Assembly (NCBI RefSeq): GCF_014698065.1
Contig: NZ_JACJSI010000031.1
Span: 1 to 64,000 of the forward strand
Source: Nostoc flagelliforme FACHB-838
Lineage (GTDB): Bacteria; Cyanobacteriota; Cyanobacteriia; Cyanobacteriales; Nostocaceae
Reading direction: 5' to 3'
DNA: 64,000 nt
Part shown: piece by piece, positions 14,499 through 23,899 of the stretch
Position numbering within the stretch: position 1 is the first letter of the stretch
How the letters are laid out: every line of letters begins with the position of its first letter
Made by a program: the position numbers and the translations under genes
Notes under the pieces: model-generated
Databases searched by the model: none
What the model saw: only the letters and a program-made list of their open reading frames with translations
What the model was told of the DNA's origin: nothing

Positions 14499-17400
14499 GT
14501 GGTTAAACAGCACCAATATGACTGGTTAAAAACTGTAATATTTTTCCGTCAAAGAGAATTCCTAACGTTATTGTTGGGGATTTTCTTCTCAATCTCTGTA
14601 GTCCTATTTTGCCAGAGACTTTTAATCCCAAATCCGGGGTTATCAACACAAGTAGTATTGATTGTAGGGTTATTAGTTGTCGATGCCCTAATATTATCAA
14701 TCTATTTTGCCCTAGCGATGAAAGTAAGCAACCAACAGATAACAGCAATAAATCAGGATTTAACCTACAAAATTGTTGAACAAAAACAGGTAGAAATTGC
14801 TCTTTGCGCCAGTGAAAATCGTTGGCGACAGTTGTTGGAAACTGTCAAAGTCATCCCTTGGGAATTAGACTTGAAGACTCAGCGATTTATCTATGTTGGG
14901 CCGCAAGCGGTAGATTTGTTAAATTATGCGATCGCAGAGTGGTACGAAGAAAATTTTTGGGTTAATCATCTACATCCAGATGACCGAGAAAAGTCTGTTC
15001 GTTTTTGCCAAGAAGCAACTGCTAGGTGCGAAAATCACGAATTGGAATACCGGATGTTAGCAGCTGATGGGCGAGTTGTTTGGCTGCGAGACATTGTTAG
15101 TGTAGTTCAAGAAGCAGAAACTCCGATCATGCTCAGGGGGTTTATGTTTGACATTACTGATTTGAAACTGCTTGAAGAAACCTTAAGACTGCGGGAGAGA
15201 GCACTTGCTGCTGCCGGTAATGGAATCATTATTGCCGACGCCAGACTTGCTTCCCATCCAGTTATTTACGTCAACCATGCCTTTGAGCAAATAACAGGCT
15301 ACAGTGCTACCGAAATAATTGGCCAAAACTGTAGATTTTTGCAACGCACAGATACCCAGCAACCAGTACTCAATGAATTGCGGTCATCTATTAAAGCTGG
15401 AACTAATTGCAAAGTTGTTCTCCGCAACTATCGCAAAGACGGTACATTATTCTGGAATGAATTGAGCATTTCTCCTATCGATGACGAAAATGGCAAGTTA
15501 AGTCATTTCATAGGCATTCAGGCAGATATTAGCGATGTCTACGACGAGCTTCGCTTACGTAAGCTTGCCGAAGCTCGTCTGCGTCGGCAAGCCCTCACCT
15601 TTGAAAATATGCATGATGGCGTAATTATCACAGATTTAACTGGAAATATTATTGATTGGAATCCTGCTGCCGAAAGTATGTATGGTTATAGCAAAGCAGA
15701 GGTTTTAGCTCAAAATACCAGTATTTTGCTACAGCCGGAAGTAGGCGCAATCTTAAGCACCAAAATTAGCGAAACAATCAAGCAGCAAGGACGCTGGTCA
15801 GGGGAAATAAACTTTGTTCGCAAAGATGGTAGTGAGGGAATTTCTGAAACAACCATAGTCGCTTTACAAGATGAACAGGGAGAAACTGTTGCCACTGTTG
15901 GCATCAATCACGACATTACCGAAAACAAACGAGCTAAAGAGGCTTTACAGCGGCAATTGCATCGAACCCTACTACTTGAACGAATTACTCAAGAAATTCG
16001 TCAAAGTCTCGATACCAGCAAAATCTTTGAGACGGCTGCTACCCAAATTGGACAAGCATTTGCAGCTGAACGCTGTCTGATTCACTCTTATATTAACGAC
16101 CCTACACCCCGAATTCCCCTAGTAGCAGAGTATAGTACACTCCCTATTTACTGCTCCAGCTTGAAATTGGAAATTCCCATGGCCAACAATCCCCATGCCG
16201 AGCAGATGATGGCACGAGAAAGTGCGATCGCTTCTCCAAATGTGTATGTTGATCCTTTACTCCAAAAGGCTGAACCTATTTGCCGAGAAATTGGGCTGAA
16301 GTCTATGCTATCAATCCGCACCTCTTATCAAGGAGAACCCAATGGTGCGATCGGCTTACACCAGTGCAGCTATTTTCGCCAATGGACACAAGACGAAATT
16401 GAATTACTAGAAGCAGTAGCGGCTCAACTAGGTATTGCTCTAGCACAAGCTCACTTACTGGAACAAGAAACGCGCCAACGTGAAGAACTTACCTTGAAAA
16501 ACTTTGCCTTGGAGCAGGCGAAACGTCAGGCAGAAGCGGCAAATCGGGCAAAGAGTGAGTTTTTGGCGATGATGAGTCACGAAATTCGGACTCCGATGAA
16601 TGCTGTTATTGCTATGACAGGTCTATTGCTAGATACTGACCTCACGCCTCAACAGCAAGACTTTGTGGAAACAGTTCGCCATAGCGGCGATGCTTTGCTT
16701 ACCATCATCAACGATATTCTAGATTTCTCCAAAATTGAGTCGGGCAAACTGGAATTAGAAGAGCAACCTTTTGATTTGAGAGCTTGTGTGGAGCAGGCTA
16801 TTTCTTTTTTAGCTCCTAAAGCTGCCCAAAAGGATATCGAGCTAGTTTACCAAATCCAACCCCAAGTTCCCACTCAGATCGTCGGTGATTTTAATCGTCT
16901 GCGCCAAGTCTTAATGAATCTCCTCAACAACGCCATTAAGTTTACTGAAAACGGAGAAGTGGTACTCTCTGTAGAACTGGGTATAAGAGCTAATGGGCGA
17001 TTGAATCAAGAAACTTCTGCCCAATCCCCAGCCCCTCTTAGAAAAGAACAATTTTTCTACGAAATTCAATTTGCCATCAAAGATACAGGTATTGGCATCG
17101 CACCAGAGAAAATAGAGCGGTTATTTCAACCCTTCACTCAGGCTGATGTCTCCATGACTCGACGATATGGTGGCACTGGGCTGGGACTAGTCATCTGCAA
17201 ACGGCTCAGTAAGATGATGGGCGGCACCCTTTGGGTAGAAAGTCAGGGGTTTATCGGTGGGAATCCTAGCCCTAGATGGGAAAATAAAAAATTATTATCG
17301 ACGAAGGCAGGAGGAATGCCCTCAGCCTCCAGCTATGTCCAGAAAAAGCAAGAGTTTAAGACTCCCACTGAACTCTCAGTTAGGGCTGCCAAATCATTTG

Positions 17401-18776
17401 AAGTTGAATCCGCAAGTGAAAAGCTCCTCCTGGCTTCTTCAACTCTTGATTCCCAAGGTTCAACATTCTACTTCACCATTACGACCAAAGTAGCTGCTCA
17501 GTCAAAAGAAGCTGAATTAAGCACTTCGCCAGTCCAGCTTGCGCCCAAACGAATCTTGATTGTCGATGACAATTTTACCAGCCGTCAAATTCTTAGTTTG
17601 CAAGCAGAGTGTTGGAAGATGGAAACTTATGCTGCTAAATCTGGTAAAGAAGCTTTAGCTGTACTTGCTCAGGGAACGCAGTTTGATATTGCCATTTTAG
17701 ATATGCAGATGCCAGAAATGGATGGCATTACCCTAGCTCGTCAAATCCGCAAGCAATCTGGTTGTCAAAATCTGCCTTTGGTGATTATGACCTCTTTGGG
17801 TAAAATAGAAACTTCGTCTGAGTTTAATGATGTCCAGTTTGCTGCCTCATTGAGTAAACCCATCAAACAGTCTCAACTCTATGATGTTATTACCCGTATT
17901 TTGGAAAATCAGGCAATCCCAGCCAGTATTGCTCATTTTCCCGCGGTTGATCGGAATTTAGCCCATCGACTGCCACTGCGGATTCTTCTGGCAGAGGATA
18001 CGGTTGTTAATCAGAAAGTTGCTCTCCTGATGCTAAAGAAAATGGGTTATGGGGCAGATGTCGTAACTAATGGGCTTGAAGTGCTTAAGGCTTTGCAAAA
18101 ACAGCCATTCGACGTAGTGTTAATGGATATCAATATGCCTGAAATGGATGGATTAGAAGCAACTCGGAGAATCTGTCAAGAATGGGAAGTGGGTTTTCGT
18201 CCCCATATCATCGCTATAACTGCCAATGCAATGCGGGGCGATCGCGAAGTTTGTCTTGCTGCCGGTATGGATGACTATCTTAGCAAACCTATTCAGCTTA
18301 AAGAGTTAGCCCAGGCACTCAGCAAATGCCCTCCCCTAAGAAGTTCTGAATTCATTTCTGGCGGAAAACAAGGTAAAATTATCCGCCCAGAATTACAACC
18401 TTCCACAAATATTCAACAAAGCAGCAAAATTGATGCCAAAATTCTTCAATCCTTGCGGGATATCGTCAAAGGAGATCGCGTGGTATTTGCTGAATTAATT
18501 ACATGTTATCTTACAGAAGCACCGAGACTGGTACAAAATATTAGTACAGCTATTACAACTCAGGATATCCAGGCTATATGGAAGACAGCACACCAACTCA
18601 AGTCCAGCAGTGCTTCTGTTGGAGCGATCGCCTTGGCGCAGATTTGCAGGGTGTTAGAAGCACAGGGACGCACCAATAAATTAGAAAACAGCCTAGAATT
18701 GCTTTCACAACTATATCAGGAATATGAACAAGTTAAAACTGCCTTAGAACAAGAACTTGCGAAGGAAGTACCATGA
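14499..18776 (+). CDS. LOV/PAS/GAF hybrid sensor histidine kinase with two receiver domains and HPt
   Basis: 1425 residues from a GTG with AGAGG 8 bases upstream. Two membrane helices (about 20-42 and 48-73) precede a PAS domain and then a LOV domain: GQNCRFLQ with Cys278, NYRKDGTLFWNELSISP and FIGIQ. These are the flavin-binding and photoactive positions of blue-light LOV sensors. A third PAS, a GAF domain, HisKA (SHEIRTPMN, His694), HATPase (DTGIGI, GGTGLGL), receivers with Asp1068 and Asp1210 and an HPt with His1365 (AHQLKSSSASVG) follow. It should autophosphorylate and relay phosphate within itself. Its stop overlaps the start of the diguanylate-cyclase regulator by 4 bp, the likely output partner. 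A palindromic repeat is inserted in the linker after the LOV domain. Confidence 0.93.
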   Translation: MVKQHQYDWLKTVIFFRQREFLTLLLGIFFSISVVLFCQRLLIPNPGLSTQVVLIVGLLVVDALILSIYFALAMKVSNQQITAINQDLTYKIVEQKQVEIALCASENRWRQLLETVKVIPWELDLKTQRFIYVGPQAVDLLNYAIAEWYEENFWVNHLHPDDREKSVRFCQEATARCENHELEYRMLAADGRVVWLRDIVSVVQEAETPIMLRGFMFDITDLKLLEETLRLRERALAAAGNGIIIADARLASHPVIYVNHAFEQITGYSATEIIGQNCRFLQRTDTQQPVLNELRSSIKAGTNCKVVLRNYRKDGTLFWNELSISPIDDENGKLSHFIGIQADISDVYDELRLRKLAEARLRRQALTFENMHDGVIITDLTGNIIDWNPAAESMYGYSKAEVLAQNTSILLQPEVGAILSTKISETIKQQGRWSGEINFVRKDGSEGISETTIVALQDEQGETVATVGINHDITENKRAKEALQRQLHRTLLLERITQEIRQSLDTSKIFETAATQIGQAFAAERCLIHSYINDPTPRIPLVAEYSTLPIYCSSLKLEIPMANNPHAEQMMARESAIASPNVYVDPLLQKAEPICREIGLKSMLSIRTSYQGEPNGAIGLHQCSYFRQWTQDEIELLEAVAAQLGIALAQAHLLEQETRQREELTLKNFALEQAKRQAEAANRAKSEFLAMMSHEIRTPMNAVIAMTGLLLDTDLTPQQQDFVETVRHSGDALLTIINDILDFSKIESGKLELEEQPFDLRACVEQAISFLAPKAAQKDIELVYQIQPQVPTQIVGDFNRLRQVLMNLLNNAIKFTENGEVVLSVELGIRANGRLNQETSAQSPAPLRKEQFFYEIQFAIKDTGIGIAPEKIERLFQPFTQADVSMTRRYGGTGLGLVICKRLSKMMGGTLWVESQGFIGGNPSPRWENKKLLSTKAGGMPSASSYVQKKQEFKTPTELSVRAAKSFEVESASEKLLLASSTLDSQGSTFYFTITTKVAAQSKEAELSTSPVQLAPKRILIVDDNFTSRQILSLQAECWKMETYAAKSGKEALAVLAQGTQFDIAILDMQMPEMDGITLARQIRKQSGCQNLPLVIMTSLGKIETSSEFNDVQFAASLSKPIKQSQLYDVITRILENQAIPASIAHFPAVDRNLAHRLPLRILLAEDTVVNQKVALLMLKKMGYGADVVTNGLEVLKALQKQPFDVVLMDINMPEMDGLEATRRICQEWEVGFRPHIIAITANAMRGDREVCLAAGMDDYLSKPIQLKELAQALSKCPPLRSSEFISGGKQGKIIRPELQPSTNIQQSSKIDAKILQSLRDIVKGDRVVFAELITCYLTEAPRLVQNISTAITTQDIQAIWKTAHQLKSSSASVGAIALAQICRVLEAQGRTNKLENSLELLSQLYQEYEQVKTALEQELAKEVP
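15535..15590 (+). repeat. Palindromic interspersed repeat inside the kinase gene
   Basis: GACGAGCTTCG (15543-15553) and CGAAGCTCGTC (15569-15579) are perfect 11-bp inverted arms, led in by GCGATGTCTAC as in the 328-356 family. The insertion keeps the frame and encodes DVYDELRLRKLAEARLRRQA between the LOV and third PAS domains. Confidence 0.7.
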
Positions 18777-19741
18777 AAGCCACTGCTCAAGAAAGCCAAT
18801 CTTTAGTTCTAATTGTTGATGATGAACCTTTTATTCGCCTGATACTACGGCATTTCTTGGAGCGGGAAGGTTATCAAATAGCAGAGGCTCAAAACGGCAT
18901 AGAGGCAATAAAAGCTTTTAACCAACTGCATCCTGATATCATACTTCTTGATGCCATAATGCCGGATATGGATGGGTTTGAGTGTTGCAGTCAGTTAGAA
19001 CTTCTTGATTGTAACAAGCACACTCCAGTTTTAATGATTACAGGACTTGAAGATCAAGAGTCAGTTGACCGTGCATTTGCAGTCGGGGCAATAGACTATG
19101 TTACCAAACCAATTCACTGGCCAGTATTGCGACAACGGGTAAAACGCTTGATTCAGCAATCTCAGTTACAGCAAAAACTGGAAACTGTGAATCTGGAATT
19201 GCAGCGATTAGTTACAATCGATGGATTAACTCAAGTAGCTAACCGCCGACGGTTTGAAGAATATTTTAATCAAGAATGGCAGCGGATGAAACGCGAACAA
19301 CAGTCTCTCTCACTGATTCTTTGCGATGTTGATTTCTTCAAATTATATAACGATACTTATGGGCATCGGATAGGCGATCGCTGTCTTCAGAAAATTGCTC
19401 AAGCCATCAAAGATATTATTAAGCGTCCTGGAGATTTAGTTGCCCGCTATGGTGGGGAAGAATTTGCTGTGATTTTACCAAACACAGACACCGAGGGGGC
19501 AACTCATGTTGCCGACAATATTTGCCATGCTGTCCGCACACTAGCAATTCCTCATATAAATTCCCAAGTTAGCCCTTATGTAACCTTGAGTGCCGGGTTT
19601 ACGACAGAAATTCCTCAGTCAGATTCTGACATGGAAGAAATGATTGCCGCAGCAGATTGGGCGTTGTATCAAGCAAAGGCAGCAGGACGCGATCGCTTTG
19701 TGCAAAATATTCTACTACCCAAAAATAAAACTTCCCGCTAG
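18773..19741 (+). CDS. Receiver-GGDEF response regulator (diguanylate cyclase)
   Basis: 322 residues. The receiver begins LVLIVDDEPFIRLIL, with phospho-acceptor Asp60 in LLDAIMPDMDG and the KPI switch region. A coiled linker leads to a GGDEF domain: TIDGLTQVANRRRFEE, ILCDVDFFKLYNDTYGH, and the active loop GGEEF at residues 227-231. An RxxD inhibitory site (RPGD, residues 218-221) lies five residues before it. It should make c-di-GMP from two GTP, be product-inhibited, and be switched by phosphorylation. The ATG overlaps the kinase stop (ATGA), so the two are translationally coupled and very likely one pathway. Confidence 0.93.
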   Translation: MKATAQESQSLVLIVDDEPFIRLILRHFLEREGYQIAEAQNGIEAIKAFNQLHPDIILLDAIMPDMDGFECCSQLELLDCNKHTPVLMITGLEDQESVDRAFAVGAIDYVTKPIHWPVLRQRVKRLIQQSQLQQKLETVNLELQRLVTIDGLTQVANRRRFEEYFNQEWQRMKREQQSLSLILCDVDFFKLYNDTYGHRIGDRCLQKIAQAIKDIIKRPGDLVARYGGEEFAVILPNTDTEGATHVADNICHAVRTLAIPHINSQVSPYVTLSAGFTTEIPQSDSDMEEMIAAADWALYQAKAAGRDRFVQNILLPKNKTSR

Positions 19742-20264
19742 AACTTAAACTTCACATATTTCAACCCTATGTTCAACATATTGACTTATATTTATTCATT
19801 TTTGCAGGAAATTTGATTTTGCGGTAAATAAGAAGAACCAGATTATATTTGAATGAAGCTCAAGCCGAAAATCACGATTGCTGCCACTTTTTGGCAATAC
19901 AAAATCCCCGCATAGATCGGACTAAACGATTAATTATCTAATATTGTCTGATATTCAGTCTCGATAAAAAAACACTCAAGCGCCAAAAGTCCGTGCTTTG
20001 GTTGAGCAACATATTAGGCTTAGGTGATTTTTGATGAAAAAAATACCTATGTTGACGAATTTCGACTTACTTCGGCTCCGCTCGGCACGAGTTGCTCAAC
20101 TCTCGATTATTCAGTTGATTGAGCGAACTTGTACTGAGCGAAGTCGAAGTAGTCGAAACCAACAACTATGGTAATTTTATTACTAGAATTCACCTTACAT
20201 ATAACTTGATGGATGGGCTAAGGTTCGAAGCCCATCCTACTGCGCTTGAGTGCAAAGGACATTC

Positions 20265-20636
20265 TTATCTCAGTTTGCAGCTTGCGGTAAGTTCTATATT
20301 GTAGAAAGTCCCTGGTTTGGGATTAATTGAACGCAACTCCTGGACAAAAGCATTAAATCTTGTATTGCTTATGCCGAAGCCAGCTTCAGCACAAGCAGAT
20401 AAACCCCCTTCAATGGGAATAGGAGACCCGGCCCTGGGACTATATACAATAAATTTATCAACGGTGCTAGTGCCGACTGCAAACCCGATAACCTGGCGAA
20501 TTGTTCGCAAAGCGGCATTATCTAAGGCACCACCAATACTGCCAACACTGATATTAACCGCACGATTTTCAGCAAATGCTGGCGCACTAATCGACAATAC
20601 TGCCCCGACAATCATCAAACAGGTAAACTTCTTCAT
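20265..20636 (-). CDS. Small exported protein of unknown function
   Basis: 123 residues with a clear signal peptide: MKKFTCLMIVGAVLSIS then APAFA before ENRAVN, so cleavage is expected after residue 22. The mature part contains SVGSIGGALDNAALRTIRQV and ends IELTASCKLR, with two cysteines that could pair. The ATG at 20636 follows AGAGGAAA closely. An in-frame TTG five codons earlier is less likely. I do not recognise the family. The gap before it (19742-20264) contains only short palindromes and a GTCGAAGTAGTCGAAAC-type repeat near 20138. Confidence 0.75.
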   Translation of the reverse strand: MKKFTCLMIVGAVLSISAPAFAENRAVNISVGSIGGALDNAALRTIRQVIGFAVGTSTVDKFIVYSPRAGSPIPIEGGLSACAEAGFGISNTRFNAFVQELRSINPKPGTFYNIELTASCKLR

Positions 20637-20881
20637 TTTCCTCTTCTCCAAAAAATTGAAAAACTAATAATTAGGTTTCGATATGAATGAAGTACATCAA
20701 AAACTTTGCTATGCAAGTTTTTCAGATATTGTATTGTACCTCACTCGACTGAAAACTTATGTAGGTAAAAAACATGGAATAAGTATTTATTATACTGTTA
20801 TGCGTTAGTTCTAGTATTATTTTGGGTGAAACACTATTTTATTTACACTCTGTGTTTTAACCTAAAAAGCAAAGGACTATT

Positions 20882-21562
20882 ATGCTCTGTCAAAAAGTCA
20901 GATGGTTCATTCCCATAGCCTTAAGTTTACTTAGTTTTGGAGCGAATGTACAAAAAGCAACTGCACAGAGTACGGAGAATAGTTATGAATTCAGTATTAC
21001 TTACGACGCACTAGCTATCTTTGGCCCAGTCTTTAATGAAGAAAAAAACATTTTAGATGTAGCCGTACTAGGTGAAAGTATTGGTGATGCCCCTTTCGGA
21101 TTAACTAACTTTGATAGCAGAACTTACGGGCAATTTGACGAGCGCGGAACCCAAATATTCAGTAGATTTGATGCAGATCCATCCGTATTTGGCATAGAAG
21201 GCAACCTTCGTGGCGATCGCTATTTTGGTGGTTCTAACGAGTTATTTGGAAGAGCAAGCGATAGCGCTGTCATCGATCTGGTTCAACAGACTATTGTCGG
21301 TGGTGGCATTATAAATATCACTGGTGGAACTGGTATATTCGAGAACGCTACAGGCTTAGTAACTTTCACTCAAGAAGACAGGCTGACTCCAGGTTCACCT
21401 GATGGTCCCTTAACTTCTAGGGGTGTCGCTGTACTAGATTTCTCTATACGGACTCCTCAAAGAGTTCCAGAGCCAGGAGCGACAACAACGTTACTTGGCT
21501 TAGGTTTTACTGGAGCAGCTTTGTTGCTACATCAATATCGTCGTCGGCTTAATAATTTTTAA
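20882..21562 (+). CDS. PEP-CTERM sorted exported protein
   Basis: 226 residues. Signal peptide MLCQKVRWFIPIALSLLSFG to ATAQ. The mature part holds an IINITGGTGIFENATGLVTF stretch reminiscent of dirigent/allene-oxide-cyclase barrels. The C-terminus has VPEPGATTTLLGLG, a hydrophobic helix and RRRL, the PEP-CTERM sorting signal recognised by exosortase. It is therefore expected at the outer surface or in the exopolysaccharide layer. The barrel assignment is an impression from one motif. It is a single gene, convergent with nothing close, about 245 bp from the divergent small exported protein. Confidence 0.8.
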   Translation: MLCQKVRWFIPIALSLLSFGANVQKATAQSTENSYEFSITYDALAIFGPVFNEEKNILDVAVLGESIGDAPFGLTNFDSRTYGQFDERGTQIFSRFDADPSVFGIEGNLRGDRYFGGSNELFGRASDSAVIDLVQQTIVGGGIINITGGTGIFENATGLVTFTQEDRLTPGSPDGPLTSRGVAVLDFSIRTPQRVPEPGATTTLLGLGFTGAALLLHQYRRRLNNF

Positions 21563-21622
21563 AGTGAGTTCGACGGGTTGAAAGAACGCCCTTACACAGG
21601 AAGCATTAGCGAGTTTTCGGTA

Positions 21623-22189
21623 ATGGTTTCGGTAATATGGGTACAAATCAAGGACGCTGGGCGCGGTAAATATGGTTATATCGATAAAACAGGCAAGTTT
21701 GTGATTAGGTTTGACCAGCGAAAGTTATATGGAGGTTCTAAGTTTTCTGAAGGACTGACTGCGGCTGGAGGTAACAGTAAGCTAGGCTACATCGACAAAA
21801 CAGGAAAGTTTGTAATTAAACCACAATTCGATTATGCCTTTAAATTCGCCGAAGGAATGGCGTGGATCGGCATTGGTGAGAAGTCTGGTTATATCAACAA
21901 AACAGGGAAAATTGTCATCCCGCCAAAGTTTACCAGTGCTTCCGATTTTTCTGAAGGACTAGCATCAGTCAGTATTGACAATCAAAGAGGCTACATTGAC
22001 AAGACAGGAAAAATGCTTATCTCCCCACAGTTTGATTACACTGCTAAGTTTTCTGAAGGGTTAGCATTAGTTAGCGTTGGTAACAATTGTGGTTATATCG
22101 ACAAGACCGGAAAAATGATAATTCAGCTAAACCAGAGTTTGGCTTCCATGATTCGGGATTCTGCTAGATGTAGAGTCAATTGGCAATAG
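21623..22189 (+). CDS. WG-repeat protein
   Basis: About 188 residues made almost wholly of WG/'KxG(Y/F)IDKTGK' repeats: five copies of GYIDKTGKFVI-type units, each followed by (K)FSEGLA. WG repeats form beta-propeller-like scaffolds, often surface-associated, of unknown ligand. The start is uncertain. The ATG at 21623 has no good ribosome site, and there is no signal peptide, unlike many homologues. The gene may therefore be a 5'-truncated copy. It follows the PEP-CTERM gene by about 60 bp on the same strand. Confidence 0.65.
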   Translation: MVSVIWVQIKDAGRGKYGYIDKTGKFVIRFDQRKLYGGSKFSEGLTAAGGNSKLGYIDKTGKFVIKPQFDYAFKFAEGMAWIGIGEKSGYINKTGKIVIPPKFTSASDFSEGLASVSIDNQRGYIDKTGKMLISPQFDYTAKFSEGLALVSVGNNCGYIDKTGKMIIQLNQSLASMIRDSARCRVNWQ

Positions 22190-22412
22190 AGAGTTCGCTT
22201 TTAGATCACGTAGTATTGGAAATGGGAAAAAAGCACAAAGTGAATGGAAGGACGATGGATTGTGGTGGCGATCGCTCCAAAATCCAGTAGTAGTGCTAAC
22301 TGGGCTACTCCCTCTATTGTAAACTCGCAGGGTAGCTTCCGCTGCAACAACTCTAGGAACTTGCTACCTTGCTTTTGCCTAAGACTAAATTGATACTCTT
22401 GATCAGTAACGT

Positions 22413-23549
22413 CTAAAAATCTACCCCTCTTTTGAGTTCTACACCTTGATTTGCATAGTGTTTGTGGCAATAAACCTCTGAGTGGACGCTAGCCAAGTCG
22501 AAGTATGCGGGTGGATTTTGGCAGCGGCCAGTGATAATGATTTCGGTGTCGCGGGGTTTGCGGAGTAAAGCTTGCACAATAGGTTCAACCGGGAGTAGTT
22601 CTAAATCAACGGTAGGATTTAGTTCATCAAGAATAATAGTTTTATACAACCCAGAGGCGATCGCAACTTTTGCAATTTCCCAACCCCGTTCGGCTTCTAC
22701 ATAATCTAATTCTTGCCGGGAATTTCGCCAGACGATGGCATCTCCACCACAGCGTTGATGATCCACTACTTCTGGATATGACTGCTGCAAAGCAGCGATC
22801 GCTGCATCTTCTGTGTAGCCACTACCACCTTTAAGCCACTGCATAATCAGCACACGCGTAGATCCTGGATGATTGATTCCCCTACCAATTGCTTGTAAGG
22901 CTTTGCCCAAAGCACTAGTAGACTTACCTTTACCAGCACCAGTATAAATTTCAATCCCTTCCAGGAAAAGAGCTTTAGCTGTTGGGTGGTGATGAGGTTT
23001 CATTTCTGAGTGCAAATCTGCAATATCCAGCAACTTTTGCGGTGCGGCGCGTCCGGTGGCGATGATTTCCAACTCTTGAGGTTTGGATTTTAATGTCTTT
23101 ACCACTTCATCCACTGGTAGCAAACCCAAATCCAGAACGGGGTTAATTTCATCTAAGACGACAACTGAATATAGTCCGCTAGCGATCGCACCTTTGGCTA
23201 CATCCCAACCCCGCATCGCCTCATCTCGGTCAAAGGTGGTAATTTCTTCTGGGCCAAAAAATTCGGCTCTTCCAGTGCGAACCTGGTCTATTAAATGGGG
23301 AAACCCGCGCTGCAAAGCTGCGATCGCCCCATCTTCATCATAATCACGTTCTGGCCCTTTTAAAAACCGCAGCAGTAAAACGCGGTTAGAATTGCTAGGC
23401 GCATTTATTCCCAAGCCAATGGAGCGCAAAACTACTCCCAAAGCCGCTTGAGACTTACCTTTACCCAGACCATCATAGACGTGAATTTGACCAATGAGCC
23501 GTTCCTGACGCACTTGCGCCGTGCGAATACCGATACCGTTCCTTATCAT
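22413..23549 (-). CDS. cobO: Tandem-domain CobO/BtuR-like cob(I)alamin adenosyltransferase
   Basis: 378 residues containing two homologous halves. The first has P-loop HVYDGLGKGKSQAALGVVLR and VVVLDEINPVLDLGLLP; the second has IYTGAGKGKSTSALGKALQA and IILDELNPTVDLELLP. Each half also ends with an ATGR/ITGR-type segment and a conserved DLHSEM or SVHSEV. This is the CobA/CobO/BtuR fold that transfers an adenosyl group from ATP to the cobalt of corrinoids. Standard enzymes are about 200 residues and dimeric, so this gene encodes a covalent pair, a form I associate with cyanobacteria. Both P-loops look intact. It is convergent with the WG gene. Confidence 0.8.
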   Translation of the reverse strand: MIRNGIGIRTAQVRQERLIGQIHVYDGLGKGKSQAALGVVLRSIGLGINAPSNSNRVLLLRFLKGPERDYDEDGAIAALQRGFPHLIDQVRTGRAEFFGPEEITTFDRDEAMRGWDVAKGAIASGLYSVVVLDEINPVLDLGLLPVDEVVKTLKSKPQELEIIATGRAAPQKLLDIADLHSEMKPHHHPTAKALFLEGIEIYTGAGKGKSTSALGKALQAIGRGINHPGSTRVLIMQWLKGGSGYTEDAAIAALQQSYPEVVDHQRCGGDAIVWRNSRQELDYVEAERGWEIAKVAIASGLYKTIILDELNPTVDLELLPVEPIVQALLRKPRDTEIIITGRCQNPPAYFDLASVHSEVYCHKHYANQGVELKRGVDF

Positions 23550-23767
23550 CTCTTGAAAAGCTATAACGTGGCAGTCTTTAATCTTACCTAACGTCTTGTA
23601 CTCTCAAATAGAAAAACTGCTCCTCTAGTGCAACCGTACAATGTTCAGTTTGATGTATTAATAATATCAATATGAAATACTGTTACACCAGCATAGTAAA
23701 AAACAAGAACAATGGCATAATTTCTCCCATTACCCTCAATATCCTTCGGTTAATGAATTTGTTGGTT

Positions 23768-23842
23768 GAGGCAGGCAGGGGCTAAGAAGAATCACTAAAC
23801 AATACTTCTCTTTCTTCCCCTGCTTATCCAAACTGTATTGCC
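23768..23842. repeat. 75-bp palindromic repeat upstream of fraC
   Basis: GAGGCAGGCAGGGG to CCCCTGCTTATCC then AACTGTATTGCC. A second copy at 26425-26500 lies just after fraE, so the pair brackets fraCDE in the same orientation. The G/C arms GCAGGGG and CCCCTGC could fold. The rest of 23550-23899 shows no gene. Confidence 0.7.
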
Positions 23843-23899
23843 ATCACCCTCACTATCCCAGTTATACTCACTACAGTTAACCCTTACCCTTGACGATTT

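Noticed and set aside
20119..20304. Plus-strand frame MSELVLSEVEVVETNNYGNF
   Set aside because: Starts in a GTCGAAGTAGTCGAAAC-type genomic repeat and runs into the end of the opposite-strand exported protein gene.
22201..22470. 89-codon minus-strand frame after the CobO-like gene
   Set aside because: The middle (LRQKQGSKFLELLQRKLPCE) looks somewhat protein-like, but the start lies inside the CobO-like gene and no family is recognised. It may be a remnant but cannot be supported.
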